Shown in pieces: positions 25,026 through 36,779 of a DNA stretch of 64,000 nucleotides. The notes below the pieces were generated by a model. The model saw only the letters and a program-made list of their open reading frames with translations. It had not been told where the DNA came from and searched no databases. Location: contig NC_133387.1 of assembly GCF_047511655.1 (NCBI RefSeq), positions 20,454,353 through 20,518,352 on the forward strand, read 5' to 3'. The stretch's first letter is position 1. The number at the start of each line of letters is the position of its first letter. This DNA is from Castor canadensis (lineage: Eukaryota > Chordata > Mammalia > Rodentia > Castoridae). Position numbers and translations under genes: made by a program.

Positions 25026-26269
25026 CCTTTGTTTCCTCAATCTATAGAATACTTACCTTATAGTACTCATGAGGACTAAATGAAATAATGAAAATAAAAC
25101 CCCCATCCCAAGGCCTTGTACACAGTACTCATTATTTCTGATATGGTTAATATAGTCATTATAACCATGTGCTGGCAACAGAAAGAAACCTACCCATCCC
25201 CTCACAGCTTACAGGTTGTGTTCAGAAAGTGGAGCTGTGCCCAGAGAGGGATTCCTACCTCTGCAGATATAGCACTTTGCCCATAGTCTGAGTCTGCCTG
25301 ACCTCACAAACAGGAAGGGCAGGCCCTGATAAACTTATCAGTGAACAGCATGCTATAAGCTTTTGTTTCCCATCTCCAGGACTGCATTTCATGGCACAAG
25401 GAGTGAGCCCTGAAGAAAATGCTGCCCATGTATGTATAAAAATAATTTGTTTCATACAAATAGGTAGAATTATAGAATGTGAGGAACAGAAAGGACTATA
25501 AAGATCATTTAGTCCAATATTTTTCTAAGCTAGTATTTTAAAATTTATTTTTGGCAACAGAGTCCATTCTTTAAAAGAAATTTGTATAAACCCTTAATAT
25601 ATAAGCCTCAGATAAAGGCAGAGCAGCTATGATTAAAGTAGGGGGGGAATCTGAGCACCATGCCAGCAGCACTCCTTCCCACATCCTCCCCTGACAACGA
25701 GTGCCTTGGAACACAGTTTCAAAACTTTGGAGGGCAACCCTTTGGTTTTCCATTTGTTTCCAACATTTATTTCACACAGTTGCTAGTGTTCGGGAAGTCT
25801 GTATGACTTAACTGAGCGGCTCTCTTATCAGGGTCCCTCAAGGGACTGTTCGACATCTGGAGCTGCTGTTGTCCATAGGTTTGACTGGGGCAGAAGATCT
25901 GACTCCAAGATGGTGCACTTAATCACAGGCAATTCAATTTTAGGCTTAGGAAGGAAGCCTCACTCAGCTCTTCATTCTGTGTGCCTTTTCCCAAAGCTAT
26001 CAGAGTGTTCCTGACATGATCCCTGGCTCTCCCTGAGTGAGTGATCCCAGACAGCACAAAAGAAGCCACAAGATCTCATTATCTAAGCTTGGAGGTCACA
26101 CAGTGCCATTTCCATGATATAACAAGCCAGCCCTATTTACTGGGGACACCTGGAGGCTGACTACTACAGTTTGTAGCTTGAGAAGTACCATTTGTTTAGA
26201 AAGTATTTCAGAAGCAACAAGTCACATGAGCATGATATCTCAAAATACTATATGTTCAGATTAGGAACA

Positions 26270-26370
26270 ACCAAAACAGAATCAGAGAGAAGTGGCTGAC
26301 CAAAGCTCACAGCAATTTGATGGTAGAAATAGGCCTAGAATTCAGGCCTCTGGATTCTTTTCCATTACAT
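26270..26370 (-). mobile_element. MIR fragment, minus strand
   Basis: gtggctgaccaaagctcaca, gtagaaataggcctagaattcagg, then cctctggattcttttcc: the reverse 5' part of MIR. Confidence 0.6.
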
Positions 26371-26439
26371 TATGTCATAATATTATTATGGCATTCCATT
26401 AAAATAAAAAGTATGCTAACTTACACACGTATGAAACTT

Positions 26440-26925
26440 CATTGCAAGATGAGCAAGCTTAGCATCAACAGTGATGATCAAGGATGAACTCTTGATCTGA
26501 TGTTATGAGATTAGCATTCAACTGCTGATCATCCTCCCCCAAACCAAAACTCTAGTCTAATCATGAAAAAAATATCAAATAGCAATAGAGTAATACTCCG
26601 CAAAATATATAGCCGGACCTCCTTAAAACTGGTTGTCAAAAACAAGGAAAATCTGAGAACTGTCATAACCAAGGGTAGCCCAAGAAGACATGATGACTCA
26701 GTGTGAGGTAGATGAGAGCCTGGAGTGGGGAAAATCAAGTTAAAACTAAGGCAAACTGAATAAAGCATGGACTTGAGTTCATCAATATTGGTTCACTAGA
26801 TATGCCAAATGTACCATAGTAGTGTCAGATGTTAATAACAGAAAAGTGGGTGTGAGGCATATGGGAAGTCTCTATATAATTTTTCTGTAAATTCTAAAAT
26901 AAGAGAAAACTTTATAAAACAGTCA
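26440..26925 (+). mobile_element. Old LINE-1 (L1M) 3' end
   Basis: Characteristic L1M 3'UTR order: gtcaaaaacaaggaaaatct, gagaactgtcataaccaagg, gaataaagcatggac, atcaatattggttcac, gccaaatgtaccatagtagt, atatgggaagtctctatata. It is clearly diverged. Confidence 0.8.
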
Positions 26926-27213
26926 TTCTGAGTGAAAGATACTAGATGAATACTATATTATTCATCTACTTTAAGGATGCCTATACCTTTCATAGATTAG
27001 GCAGACAAAATTCCTACCTCAGGTACAAAACTGAAGGAAATCATTACTAATCTTATTCTTGAAGAACAAATATTTCTAAGCATATGTGGGGTATTTGTGA
27101 AAATTCATGATATGCTAGGCCACAATGCTGACCTCAACAAATTTCAACAAATTGATATCATATGGATCATATGCTCTGGTCACAGTTACACAAAACTGTA
27201 AAACAATAACAAA

Positions 27214-27529
27214 GCCAGGCACCAGTGGCTTACTCCTTAATCCTCACTCCTCAGGAGGCTGAGATGGGGCAGGGGAGGGAAAAGGATCGAAGTTCCAGGC
27301 CAGGCCCAGCATCTCAACCAGAGCAGGGGGTGGGAATGGGCATGGTGGCCTGCACCTGTCATTCCAGCTATAGCAGGAAGCATAAAATAGAATTGAGGTC
27401 CAGGCCAGCCTGGCAAAAAGCAAGACCTTACTTCCAAAATGACCAGAGGAAAAAGGGCTGGAGGTGTGGCTTAAGCCTAGCAAGTTCAAAGCACTGAGTT
27501 CAAATCCCAATACTACCAAAAAAAAAAAC
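27214..27529 (+). mobile_element. Trimeric SINE (B1-like + B1-like + ID-like)
   Basis: Left monomer from gccaggcaccagtggc; middle monomer from gggcatggtggcctgcacct, including a segment gcaggaagcataaaatagaa; right ID-like monomer from ggctggaggtgtggcttaag to a poly-A tail. It inserted into the old L1M. Confidence 0.9.
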
Positions 27530-27659
27530 AGTCATAACAAAAAAATAACTAGAAAGTGTTCCTCTCTACTCTCAAAACATTTCGGAAATTTTGAAACTAA
27601 TATACAATCAAGCCAATGATTAAAGAAGAGAAAATAAGAGCAAACAGTATAGATGGCAT

Positions 27660-27875
27660 TTACTAGTTATTTAATGTCCCAAACACTATTTAACATTTTA
27701 TATGTTTTTTTAATCTTCACTAAACCCTTTAGGATTGGTACTATTATTACTCCATTTGCAGAGGAAACGACTGGAGCCTGCACAGTATAAACCACCAACC
27801 CAAGGACATACAACTGGAAACGGTGGAACTGAGATTTCTATGTGGCCTTCTAGCTCCTGAGTTCATGATCTAATT
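27660..27875 (-). mobile_element. MIR, minus strand, inside L1M remnant
   Basis: Reverse MIR: ggattggtactattattactcc, atttgcagaggaaacgactgg, ccaaggacatacaactgg and tggaactgagatttc. Confidence 0.75.
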
Positions 27876-28799
27876 CTGTTAGCCTGCCTCTTAATATGAA
27901 GTAGAAAACCTACACAGAGTGATAAAGCTATGACCCATCAAATTTGGGGGAATACAGCCAATGCAGTAGTAAGAGGAAAACTTAATCTTCCAATCATTAA
28001 AGAAGTTGAATAGTTACTAAAAAGTCTTTCCACAAAGAAAATGTCATAATAGGAGTATTGTGTATAACATTCCAGGTACAAACCATGCCAATCCTACACA
28101 AACTCTTCCAGAAAGCAGAATAAGAGGGAATATTTTCTAACTCCTTTTATGCAGTCAGCACGTCCATGATACAGAAATCAGACTAGGACACTTCTAGGAA
28201 GAAAACTTACAGGTCAATCTCACCAAATAACATAGATCCAAACATCCTAAACAAAATATAGTTAACCACATTCAATAATGTATACAAAATGATCAATGTG
28301 ATTTTATCTCAAGAATGTACTGCTTATTTACCACTAAATCAATTCAATCCATCATGTGAACAAATTATATATATTCAAATAGATATTTGATAAAATTCAA
28401 CATCACTTTATGATTTAAAAAAAACTTTTGGTAAACAAGGAAAAGAGAAAAATCTCTTTAACCTGGAAAAGGGCATCTATATAGGTATCTATATAAACTT
28501 ACCATGGCATAATCTCACATTGTGCAAACTGCAGCACATGCTTCTGCATGAATGAATCTCAAAAATACTAGGCCAAAAAAAAGCTAGTCACAGGCAAAAA
28601 CTATACAGTAAAATTCCATTTATATAAAGTTCGAAAATGGACAAACAGAACAACATTTTTAAGGATACAATCATAGTCATAAAACTATACATTAAAGAAT
28701 GATTTTTTTTAACATCCAAGGGTGAGAGTTAGACAGTCTTACTATCAAATACCACTTATTTCTTAGCCTGGAGTGCGAGTGTATTCCATAATAAAAAAT

Positions 28800-28970
28800 A
28801 AATATGTGCTGCATTTTTACTAGCTCTGTTTCATCTTTGCCACAATCCTCTTAAGATTTATGTGTCATGATTCTCATTTTGCAGGTGAACTTAAACCAAG
28901 AAAACTCACTGATTTGACAAATATCTCACAGCCAGTCAATAGTTCTACCTCCTAATTCTGTGATCTTCCT
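28800..28970 (-). mobile_element. MIR fragment, minus strand
   Basis: gccacaatcctcttaagatt, attctcattttgcaggtga, tctcacagccagtcaatag: the reverse MIR central and 5' parts. Confidence 0.6.
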
Positions 28971-29116
28971 ACTAACTCCCATTGAAGCTAATTATTTGAC
29001 TATTTCTGATTTCTTAATTCCCGGTATAGAAAAATTTGAGTGGCCAATTGCATGTTATTGAGCAAAAGGATGGGAAATCTTTTGAATAGAATTAGCTTCT
29101 AAAAATAATCTCACAC

Positions 29117-29203
29117 AGGCTGGAGGCATGACTCGCAGAGCAGAGTGCTTGGCTAACATGCACAAGGCCCTGAGCTCAACCCCAGCACTGCCAAAAAAGA
29201 AAA
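29117..29203 (+). mobile_element. ID-like SINE (monomer)
   Basis: ggctggaggcatgactcgca, then gagtgcttggctaacatgca, caaggccctgagctcaaccc and cagcactgcc with a short A tail. It shows tRNA-type A and B boxes. Confidence 0.85.
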
Positions 29204-29553
29204 TTATATATGTATCTCTGTCATACTCTTCTTGGTTTTCTACGTGAGATATCCACTCACTAGGGATAAGCAAGTTTTCCAGAGTTATAAAATAGAAGTC
29301 TGAAGAAGTCACACAGGTGGTTAGAGACGAAACAATAGATTTTGATTTATCAGTGCCCCAAACTTGCAGACAGCTGGGACCCAGGGAAGGGAGGACCAGC
29401 TTTAGGATCAACCACAGAAGTCAGATAAGTTTTGATGCAACTTAGTACACGTCAAAAGGAACCAGAGAATGGGGCCCTGACCAGTGGAACAGCCCTCCAT
29501 AGCTCAGCACAGTGGAGAAGGCCTGCAAGCCAGAGTATACGACAAGCACAGAC

Positions 29554-30384
29554 ATGGAATGGAATGGGTGGGCAGTGCAGAGGATGGCTATAAACTCACT
29601 TCCAAATGCACGGTTCATGTGGGCCCACAGCAGAGGCTTCCTGGCCAGAACCTGGGCATTGAGGAGTGTGTGGCTTTCCCTCCCCGTGTTGCCAGAACTG
29701 GCAATGTTCCAGGGACAAGGTTTCCAAAAGGAGGCCTCCACCTGGCCCTTGGATGCCAAGTTCGTGATGTCCCAAAGAAGAATTTTAGGACATGTCTTGG
29801 TAGAGACCAAGAAACTTACAAGCAAAGATAGAAATATAGTGTACAACACAGACATTGGTGGGGCATATCTGATAACGGGTGCAATGAGTGCCCTACCATC
29901 AAGGGTATTTATAGTTGGGGGTTTTACCCTAATTTCCTCTGAGATGAGTATTCCCCCTTCGTTCTGGATACTTGGTATTCTTGTTGTCACACTGCCTTAT
30001 CAGTTAGACCCAAAGACTTTCAAGATTTTCCTGTTTACTAAATGTTGGTACATAATGACATATGGGTATTTGGGCATCATAAACAAAGGATGGGTCCTGC
30101 CAGGTGCTCCCTTTAACACAAGTGTCCATCTTTCAGTAAGTACTTTTTTTTGTGAACGTGTTTTGTGCCCAGAGGAGTCATTTTCCCAGGGTAAGTGTCT
30201 TTCTCTAAGAGATCCTTGCTCGTTCCCAGAGCACAATAATCATTTGGGCAAGCGGGCAAGGTCAGAGGGAGAAAGCTGTTTTTTTTTTTCCTTTTTATCT
30301 CTTTTGTTTTTGATGTTGCAGCTTATTGAGGGGGTGGAAGGCTTAAAGCAAAGAAAACAGTGCCTGTGTGCTGCTATTTATTAA
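29554..30384 (+). other. Unexplained 276-codon ATG open frame; function unknown
   Basis: The ATG at 29554 has G at -3 and +4 and opens an uninterrupted frame to a stop at 30382-30384. The open frame extends 14 codons further upstream. The predicted protein is rich in hydrophobic and aromatic residues, with a hydrophobic segment around codons 145-160 (W-I-L-G-I-L-V-V-T-L), and a Ser/Phe-rich stretch near the C-terminus from a T-run. A 182-codon frame overlaps on the minus strand (29442-29990). I recognise no family, splice pattern, promoter or poly-A signal. A decayed transposable element, a chance frame or an unannotated gene are all possible, the last being least likely. Confidence 0.2.
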
Positions 30385-30858
30385 TACAGTGTTTGTCTCT
30401 GAATTCCTGGCTGCCCTTTCCGATGCCTCATTTTCCCTGTCATGCCTCACTAGTGACCACGACTCAGCACATTTAGAGTGTACCCTCAACCCTGGCAGGG
30501 CTCCCAGAGGTAATGTCATCACAGCCTTCATAATACAGGAGGGGTTAAGTGACTACATCCAGGACAGTCAGGAGTAGAATTTAGTCTTTGGGTATTTATC
30601 CATTGTTCTTTTTCTATAGATCACCTACTCTGGTGTCCTCTCAGTCTTGCCATGTCATTTTGGACACCCCAAGCCATCAGTCTGTGGCCTAGTCTGGACT
30701 AGAGACTGCACTGGTGCCAGTTTTGGGGCACATCCTAAGAAGCGCAGAAAAAGAGATCAGTCATCCCCAGCGTACAGATCTATGAATGATTGATTCCTCA
30801 GGAAGTTACTTGGAAGGTAGTATTTCCCTTTAGAAACAGTTTTATAAATGACATGACA

Positions 30859-30961
30859 GAGCTGGTAAAATGGCTCAAGCCACTAGCAAGCCTAGCAAGC
30901 GTGAGACCCTGTGTTCAAACCCCAGTACCACTAAATAAATAAATAAATAAATGGCATGACA
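30859..30961 (+). mobile_element. ID-like SINE with (AAAT)n tail and target-site duplication
   Basis: Starts gagctggtaaaatggctcaa, has gttcaaaccccagtaccac, and ends in an AAAT microsatellite (30932-30952). It is flanked by aatgacatgaca (30847-30857 region) and aatggcatgaca (ending 30961), a target duplication with one mismatch. Confidence 0.88.
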
Positions 30962-31715
30962 CCTCGCCTATTTCGTGCATGATATTCCTACCATCCCCTT
31001 AATGGCATCTCATTTCCCAGATGCCCCTAAAGAGTAGAAAGGGACAGGATGGCAAGATCAGTTCGCAATACCCATAACTTCTTACCTTTCTGATGTATAG
31101 TAGAGATTTCGTTCTATTTGCACATGTGTGGCACTGGTTCAAAACTTTTGTAGATTATTCCATACGGGGAAACACAAGGAAATAACTAATTCAAAGTGAG
31201 GTGAGGAAGGGCAGGATAGACTCCTAGGTTGGGAGTTACTAAGTTATGTACAACTTGTACAAACCCTATTGTCCCCCAGGTCAACTGGAGGGGAGGTGGT
31301 ATTCCTACCAATCAGAAGGCTGGTGAAAAGTTAAACATGAGAATTTAAGGAAGAAATACATAGAAGAATTCCTCCTTAGACCCAGCACCTGCTCTCTACA
31401 CTTATGTGATTAAATTCTGCTTGGATAGGATGGGATATATATCCAGGTGATCCCTGACTGCTTCCTGGCTTGCCTGCCTGCCTCAGCAGAACTCATCAAG
31501 TGCCTCAGTGATATAAGTGGGCTTGGCCCTAGAGCAAGGACTGGATGCCCTTCAGGGGATTGTGAGCCACGCAAAGTGCTAAAGGAAGATTTCATCCTCC
31601 AGCTCAGTCTGTGTGAGCAGAAGGAAGTCTCCATCATGCTCCCTGCTTCTTAGCTTTCTAAGGTTATAGCATGATATATGCTTCCCCCTACTGGTCACTT
31701 TCAGATCAACACTCA

Positions 31716-31743
31716 TATTAGTAATTCCTGGGAATTACTAATA
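31716..31743. repeat. 28-bp near-perfect palindrome
   Basis: 13-bp arms tattagtaattcc (31716-31728) and ggaattactaata (31731-31743) separated by TG. No repeat family is recognised. Confidence 0.85.
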
Positions 31744-31769
31744 CAAGGACAATACTTCTGCCAGAGCTG

Positions 31770-31960
31770 CAGATGGAAGGCTTAGAATGTATCAGGCATA
31801 TCATCCCTAATCCTCAGAGTGAAGGAGGTATCATTGTTCCTGCCAACCAGAATTAAAACTAGCACAAAGCAATTAAATGCATGTGCAAAATACATGCATG
31901 TCAATGGCAGGAATGAAGTTCAAACCCAGCTCTCAGACTTCAAGGTCCATGTTCTGAACC
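31770..31960 (-). mobile_element. MIR, minus strand
   Basis: Reverse MIR phrases: tatcaggcatatcatcccta, atcctcagagtgaagg, aggtatcattgttcctgcc, gaatgaagttcaaacccagc. Confidence 0.6.
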
Positions 31961-32204
31961 TCAGTGAAAATCCATCCTTCCTGGAAAGATGTAGTGCAGA
32001 GGAGATATTCCTTGGGTCGACAGACATTAGACATCTAACCTTATTATTCCCATAGGTCCACATTCTGGCAAGCCCCGACCCACCCCCATCATTTTCCTCC
32101 TTCACTTTTTGTACCCAGAACAAAACTCACACCATTCCAATCTCTTTTCTTCTGATCTCTGTGTGATTTGCATCCTTCCTGCCTTACTCAAATGTTCACC
32201 CTCA

Positions 32205-32770
32205 TGCAGTGATTCTGAAACTGGGGTCCACAGAGGTCTGGAGAGAATTCAAGAGGTCTGTGAACTTGAACAGGATAAAAAAATCACATTCAGTCACAAA
32301 TGTCAAAAACCATTGTAATTTCCTTAAGAAACCCAAATGCCCCCCCAATTGTTTAATACATAAACTATGGAATTCTACTAAATATGATTCTACTAAATAA
32401 ATATGATTAAACGATTTTTTAAAAAAGAATAGAAAAGGTGATGTGACTTTGTCACTATAGAAAAATCATAGCTATTTCTATTTCTGTTGTTACAAATTCC
32501 TCAGAGAACCACCAAAGTTCATCACTACTTGGAAATTATAATACTTATTAAATCTGTCACTGAACCTGTTATTTGATCATTAATAAAAAGCGTAGTTATT
32601 ATTGTATCACAAATTTGGAATTTCAATATTTTGATGGCATTTGTTCAAAAATGATGAAATACTTTTGTAATTCTGAGCATTTGATTTTTTGGACTTAAAA
32701 ACATTATTCTTCAGAATCCAGAGGATTCTGAATCTTGCCAAAAGGGTACTGGTGAGAAAAAACAAAACCC
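32205..32770 (+). mobile_element. hAT-type (Charlie/MER1-like) DNA transposon fossil
   Basis: Starts gcagtgattctgaaactggg, gtccacagaggtctgg and gaggtctgtgaacttgaac, and ends with cttgccaaaagggtactgg, as in long non-autonomous hAT elements of eutherians. The internal AT-rich part is consistent. The exact subfamily is not assigned. Confidence 0.55.
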
Positions 32771-33038
32771 ATTGTCCTTGATTTTATGCCAGCTTTGGGC
32801 CTCTGACTCAGCTCATATAATGCATCCATGATCACATTCCCCACTTGTTGGGTTTCAGTTCTTCAAATAAACTGACTGTATGGTTTATCTTCCCACCCAG
32901 GACATTTGTGAGTATGAAAGGGGACATAATTAATACTTACACTGGGATAATAATAATATTGAGTAAACAGGGACATATGGTCAACCCATTCACTCAACTA
33001 GCATGTATTCTGAAAACAGAAGAAGTAGGTAATAAAAT

Positions 33039-33370
33039 GCCAGGTAGGCACGGTGGCTCAAGCCTGTGATCCTTGCTATTTGGTAGGTGGAAATTGAGAG
33101 GATAGAGGTTCAAGGCCAGCCTGGACAAAAATTTCACCATATCCCATTTCATCCAATTAAAAACTGGGTGTGGTGGCATGTGCCTATGATTCCAGCTACC
33201 AGGAGGCATAGGCAGGAGGACCAAGGCTGGCCCTGGGTCAAAAGACAAGACCTTATCCAAAAAAATAACTAAAGCAAAAAGGACTGGAGGTGTGGCTCAA
33301 GTGCTAGAGTGCCTGCCTAGCAAGCGTGAGGCCCTGAGTTCAAGACCCAGCACTGCCCCTCAAAGAAGAG
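33039..33370 (+). mobile_element. Trimeric SINE (B1-like + B1-like + ID-like)
   Basis: Best-preserved copy. Left from gccaggtaggcacggtgg; middle from aactgggtgtggtggcatgt; right from ggactggaggtgtggctcaa with a near-intact tRNA-type A box (tggctcaagtgctagag) and B box (gagttcaagaccc). It lies 210 bp upstream of the LINE-1 insertion. Confidence 0.92.
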
Positions 33371-33598
33371 TCAATGAGAAAACTTACCATATCTGTAAAT
33401 ACACTATTGTTAAAACTAGATTGTCCCCTAAAAATCCAAAAATATAACTAATGTAAAATACATCAGGTTCAAAAGAAATAATGATAGCATATAATAATAA
33501 TGAAACTAATAGTAAAGTACCACTTATGATGGACCAGGATCTGTCTCGTAACAATCCTCTAAGGGTATTAACTTCACCTTACAAATGAGAACTTGCCC

Positions 33599-35069
33599 GT
33601 ATATCACCCTATACCAATATTAACTCAAAATGGATCAAGGATCTTAATATTAGACCACAAACTCTAAAGTTGATACAGGAAAGAGTAGGAAATACTCTGG
33701 AGTTAGTAGGTATAGGTAAGAACTTCCTCAATGGAACCCCAGCAGCTCAGCAACTAAGAGATAGCATAGATAAATGGGACTTCATAAAACTAAAAAGCTT
33801 CTGCTCAACAAAAGAAATGGTCTCTAAACGGAAGAGAATACCCACAGAGTGGGAGAAAATATTTGCTAGCTACACATCAGACAAAGGACTGATAACCAGA
33901 ATACATAGGGAACTTAAAAAACTAAATTCTCCCAAAGCTAATGAACCAATAAAGAAATGGGCAAGTGAACTAAACAGAACTTTCTCAAAAGAAAAAATTC
34001 AAATGGCCAAAAAACACATGAAAAAATGCTCACCATCTCTAGCAATAAAGGAAATGCAAATTAAAACCACACTAAGATTCCACCTCACCCCTGTTAGAAT
34101 AGCCATCATTAGCAACACCACCAACAACAGGTGTTGGCGAGGATGTGGGGAAAAAGGAACCCTCTTACACTGTTGGTGGGAATGTAAACTAGTACAACCC
34201 CTCTGGAAAAAAATTTGGAGGCTACTTAAAAAGCTAAACATTGATCTACCATATGATCCAGCAATACCACTCTTGGGGATATACCCAAAAGACTGTGACA
34301 CAGGTTACTTCAGAGGCACCTGCACACCCATGTTTATTGCAGCACTATTCACAATAGCCAAGTTATGGAAACAGCCAACATGCCCCAATACTGATGAATG
34401 GATTAAGAAAATGTGGTATCTAAACACAATGGAATTTTATGCAGCCATGAAGAAGAACGAAATGTTATCATTCGCTGGTAAATGGATGGAATTGGAGAAC
34501 ATCATTCTGAGTGAGGTTAGCCTGGCATAAAAGACCAAAAATCATATGTTCTCCCTCATATGTGGACATTAGATCAAGGGCAAACACAACAAGGGGATTG
34601 GACTTTGAGCACATGATAAAAGCAAGAGCATACAAGGGAGATGTGAGGATAGGTAAGACACCTAAAAAATTAGATAGCATTTTTTGCCCTCAACGCAGAG
34701 AAACTAAAACAGATACCTTAAAAGCAACTGAGGCCAATAGGAGAAGGGGACCAGGAACTAGAGAAAAGGTTAGATCAAGAAGAATTAACCTAGAAGGTAA
34801 CACACATGCACAGGAAATTAATGTGAGTCAACTCCCTGTATAGCTATCCTTATCTCAACCAGCAAAAACACTTGTTCCTTCCTATTATTGCTTATACTCT
34901 CTCTACAACAAAATTAGAGATAAGGGCAGAATAGTTTCTGCCGGGTATCGAGGGAGTGGGAGGGAAAGGGAGAGGGTGGGGTGGGTGGTAAGGGAGGGGG
35001 TGGGGGCAGGGGGGAGAAATGACCCAAGCATTGTATGCACATATGAATAATAAAATAATAAAAATAAAA
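33599..35069 (+). mobile_element. Recent 5'-truncated LINE-1 with target-site duplication
   Basis: Contains the C-terminal part of L1 ORF2p: an open frame from the insertion point (33601) through 34530, about 310 codons, with no stop or frameshift. Visible are the I-D-K-W-D-F-I-K-L-K-S-F-C segment, the cysteine-rich motif N-R-C-W-R-G-C-G...T-L-L-H-C-W-W-E-C and the terminal M-E-F-Y-A-A-M-K-K-N-E-M region. It is followed by a 3'UTR, a G-rich polypurine tract (about 34945-35015) and an AATAAA-like A-rich tail (35046-35069). The element is flanked by the perfect 18-bp duplication acaaatgagaacttgccc (33581-33598 and 35070-35087). Reverse-transcriptase and endonuclease domains are absent, so it cannot move on its own. 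Confidence 0.96.
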
Positions 35070-35444
35070 ACAAATGAGAACTTGCCCCATGCCCCACAGC
35101 TAGGAAGATCTAAGCTGAGTAACAAATATGTACACACCACTGCTGTGAGCCACCATCTCTGCTATGTCTTTGAGACCACATAATGCTAGAAATTTTTATG
35201 ATATGAAGGGAATTCTGGAAAACAGCAGATGGAATACAAAACATCAGTCTTTATCTCAGTAGGGGCTGCTTTTATTCCAGATGACTAGATCCAGATCACT
35301 GAAAGAAATTCCCCCAAGTGGAAGAGGCAATGTGACAGGTTTCCACAGAATAGTGAACTATCCCTTTAAGATTCTAAAGTAGTAAGTCTAAACTAACTCT
35401 ATCTCCTCTTTCTTCAGCTGCAATCCCCAGGTCCCAAATGAGAG

Positions 35445-35660
35445 GCACATAGGTCAGTGATGAAGAACACAGGCTTGAAATTCAAATTCCACCTATCAGC
35501 TGGGTGACCTTGGGTAGGTCATATAACCTTTTTGCCCTGCAGTTTCCTCATCTGTAAAATGGAATTCAAGTAAACCCCAAAGTTGGTGGTGAGAAGAAGT
35601 AAATGAGTCTGACAAACACACAATTAACAATTAACAGCAATTATTATGATGACCATCCTC
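35445..35660 (+). mobile_element. MIR SINE
   Basis: Well-preserved MIR: cagctgggtgaccttgggta, ggtcatataacc, ctgcagtttcctcatctgta, aaatggaattcaag, gtggtgagaagaagtaaatga. Confidence 0.88.
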
Positions 35661-36497
35661 ATTTTAGCAGTCTCTATTCTGATAGTTGTATCAATTTCAG
35701 CTCTCTTGTCTTATTCTGAGTATTTCCATATGTTCTGAAATTTTCAACTTTCACTTCCTCATCAATTGTTTTCATAACTGTACTTCTCTTTGGGTAACTA
35801 TTATAATATTTGCTTAGTCAGCATTTGCACCAGCAATCATTTTGCTGATACCACATAAGCTGACAACTGGAAGTGAGAACGGAGGCCCCGGCTCTCGTGA
35901 TCATCATCCATTCTCAATTTACCCACTCCATAATGGCATTTGTACCAGAGTTCTTCATTTGCATTTTGCTGAACCAACATGAATTTTTATAAGCCTGGGG
36001 GTGTCCAGAGAATGCTTCAGTAAGAATTGAGTTGACAAAACACAGAATGGATCATCTATCACCTTTGTAGAAACAAGATGAATTTTTGTTTCCAACTGAA
36101 GTAAGAAATTATAAAGGATTTCTGGGTCTGACCACGTGAAAAATTAAAGTGATACAAACAAAAGACAATTCAAAGCAAAACAGGAAGCCACTGCTCGGGA
36201 AATACTTATATCAATATGAAAAGGATTAATAAATATGCCTTATAAGACTGATCTTTTAAAACCGTTTTTGTTGCATCTCCACTAGAAGCATTTTACATCA
36301 CACTCAATATGCACTTCCATTGGAACGAAAGTTTTGCATCAAAAACTGACTATATGCACTTTGCACAGATATTTCTATTCAACTCTATTCTACTTTTCTC
36401 TTCGATGCTGGTCATGAGCCAGTTAATCAATTTCATAATTTATTAATTGATTGCAACTTGCAGTTTTTAAAAAGTAGTGATATCAAGAGCTCTTGAT

Positions 36498-36613
36498 AAG
36501 CCAAGCGTGGTGACACACGCCTACAGCCACAGCACTCGGGAGGTGGAAGCAGAAGGATCAGATCATAGGTTCCATGTCAGCCTGGGCTACAGAAGTGAGA
36601 CCCTGTCTCCAAA
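36498..36613 (+). mobile_element. B1 SINE
   Basis: agccaagcgtggtgacacac, gcctacagccacagcactcgg, cagcctgggctacagaagtg, agaccctgtctcc. Monomeric B1. Confidence 0.9.
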
Positions 36614-36779
36614 ATATTTTTTTAATTCTGGTAAATACATTATTGATAAATAATATATGTAGATACTTCAGCTAGGACTGAAAAATAATTGTAAAATATG
36701 GGAAACTCATTTCAGTACTCCCTCGAAATACACAAATGATAAATAATGATAAAACACAATTTCCACTGGTTAAATTCAC

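Larger units (their letters stand above)
22471..26265. other. 3' flank of AKR1B1, no gene seen
   Basis: Mostly unique-looking sequence with one ID-like SINE (23586-23684) and a perfect 12-bp inverted repeat (24993-25025). Open frames, the longest 168 codons at 23909-24415, show no family resemblance. Confidence 0.55.
26930..28720 (+). mobile_element. Old LINE-1 (L1M) ORF2 and 3' remnant, interrupted
   Basis: Pieces in L1 order: endonuclease-type region (26980-27210, gccacaatgctgacctcaac), a piece at 27540-27660, reverse-transcriptase-type region 27890-28440 (aacatagatccaaac, tttgataaaattcaacatca) and a 3' part near 28545-28640 (ccatttatataaagttcg). The protein frame is broken throughout. It is interrupted by a trimeric SINE (27214-27529) and apparently a MIR (27660-27875). 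Confidence 0.75.

Noticed and set aside
27225..27519. Open frames on both strands of 85-91 codons
   Set aside because: They are translations of the trimeric SINE.
31683..31697. A fourth CTCF-like match (ccccctactggtc)
   Set aside because: Only about 11 of 14 core positions match, too weak to list beside the other three.
33670..34530. 286-codon open frame as a cellular gene
   Set aside because: It is the C-terminal part of LINE-1 ORF2p inside a truncated insertion with target-site duplication.
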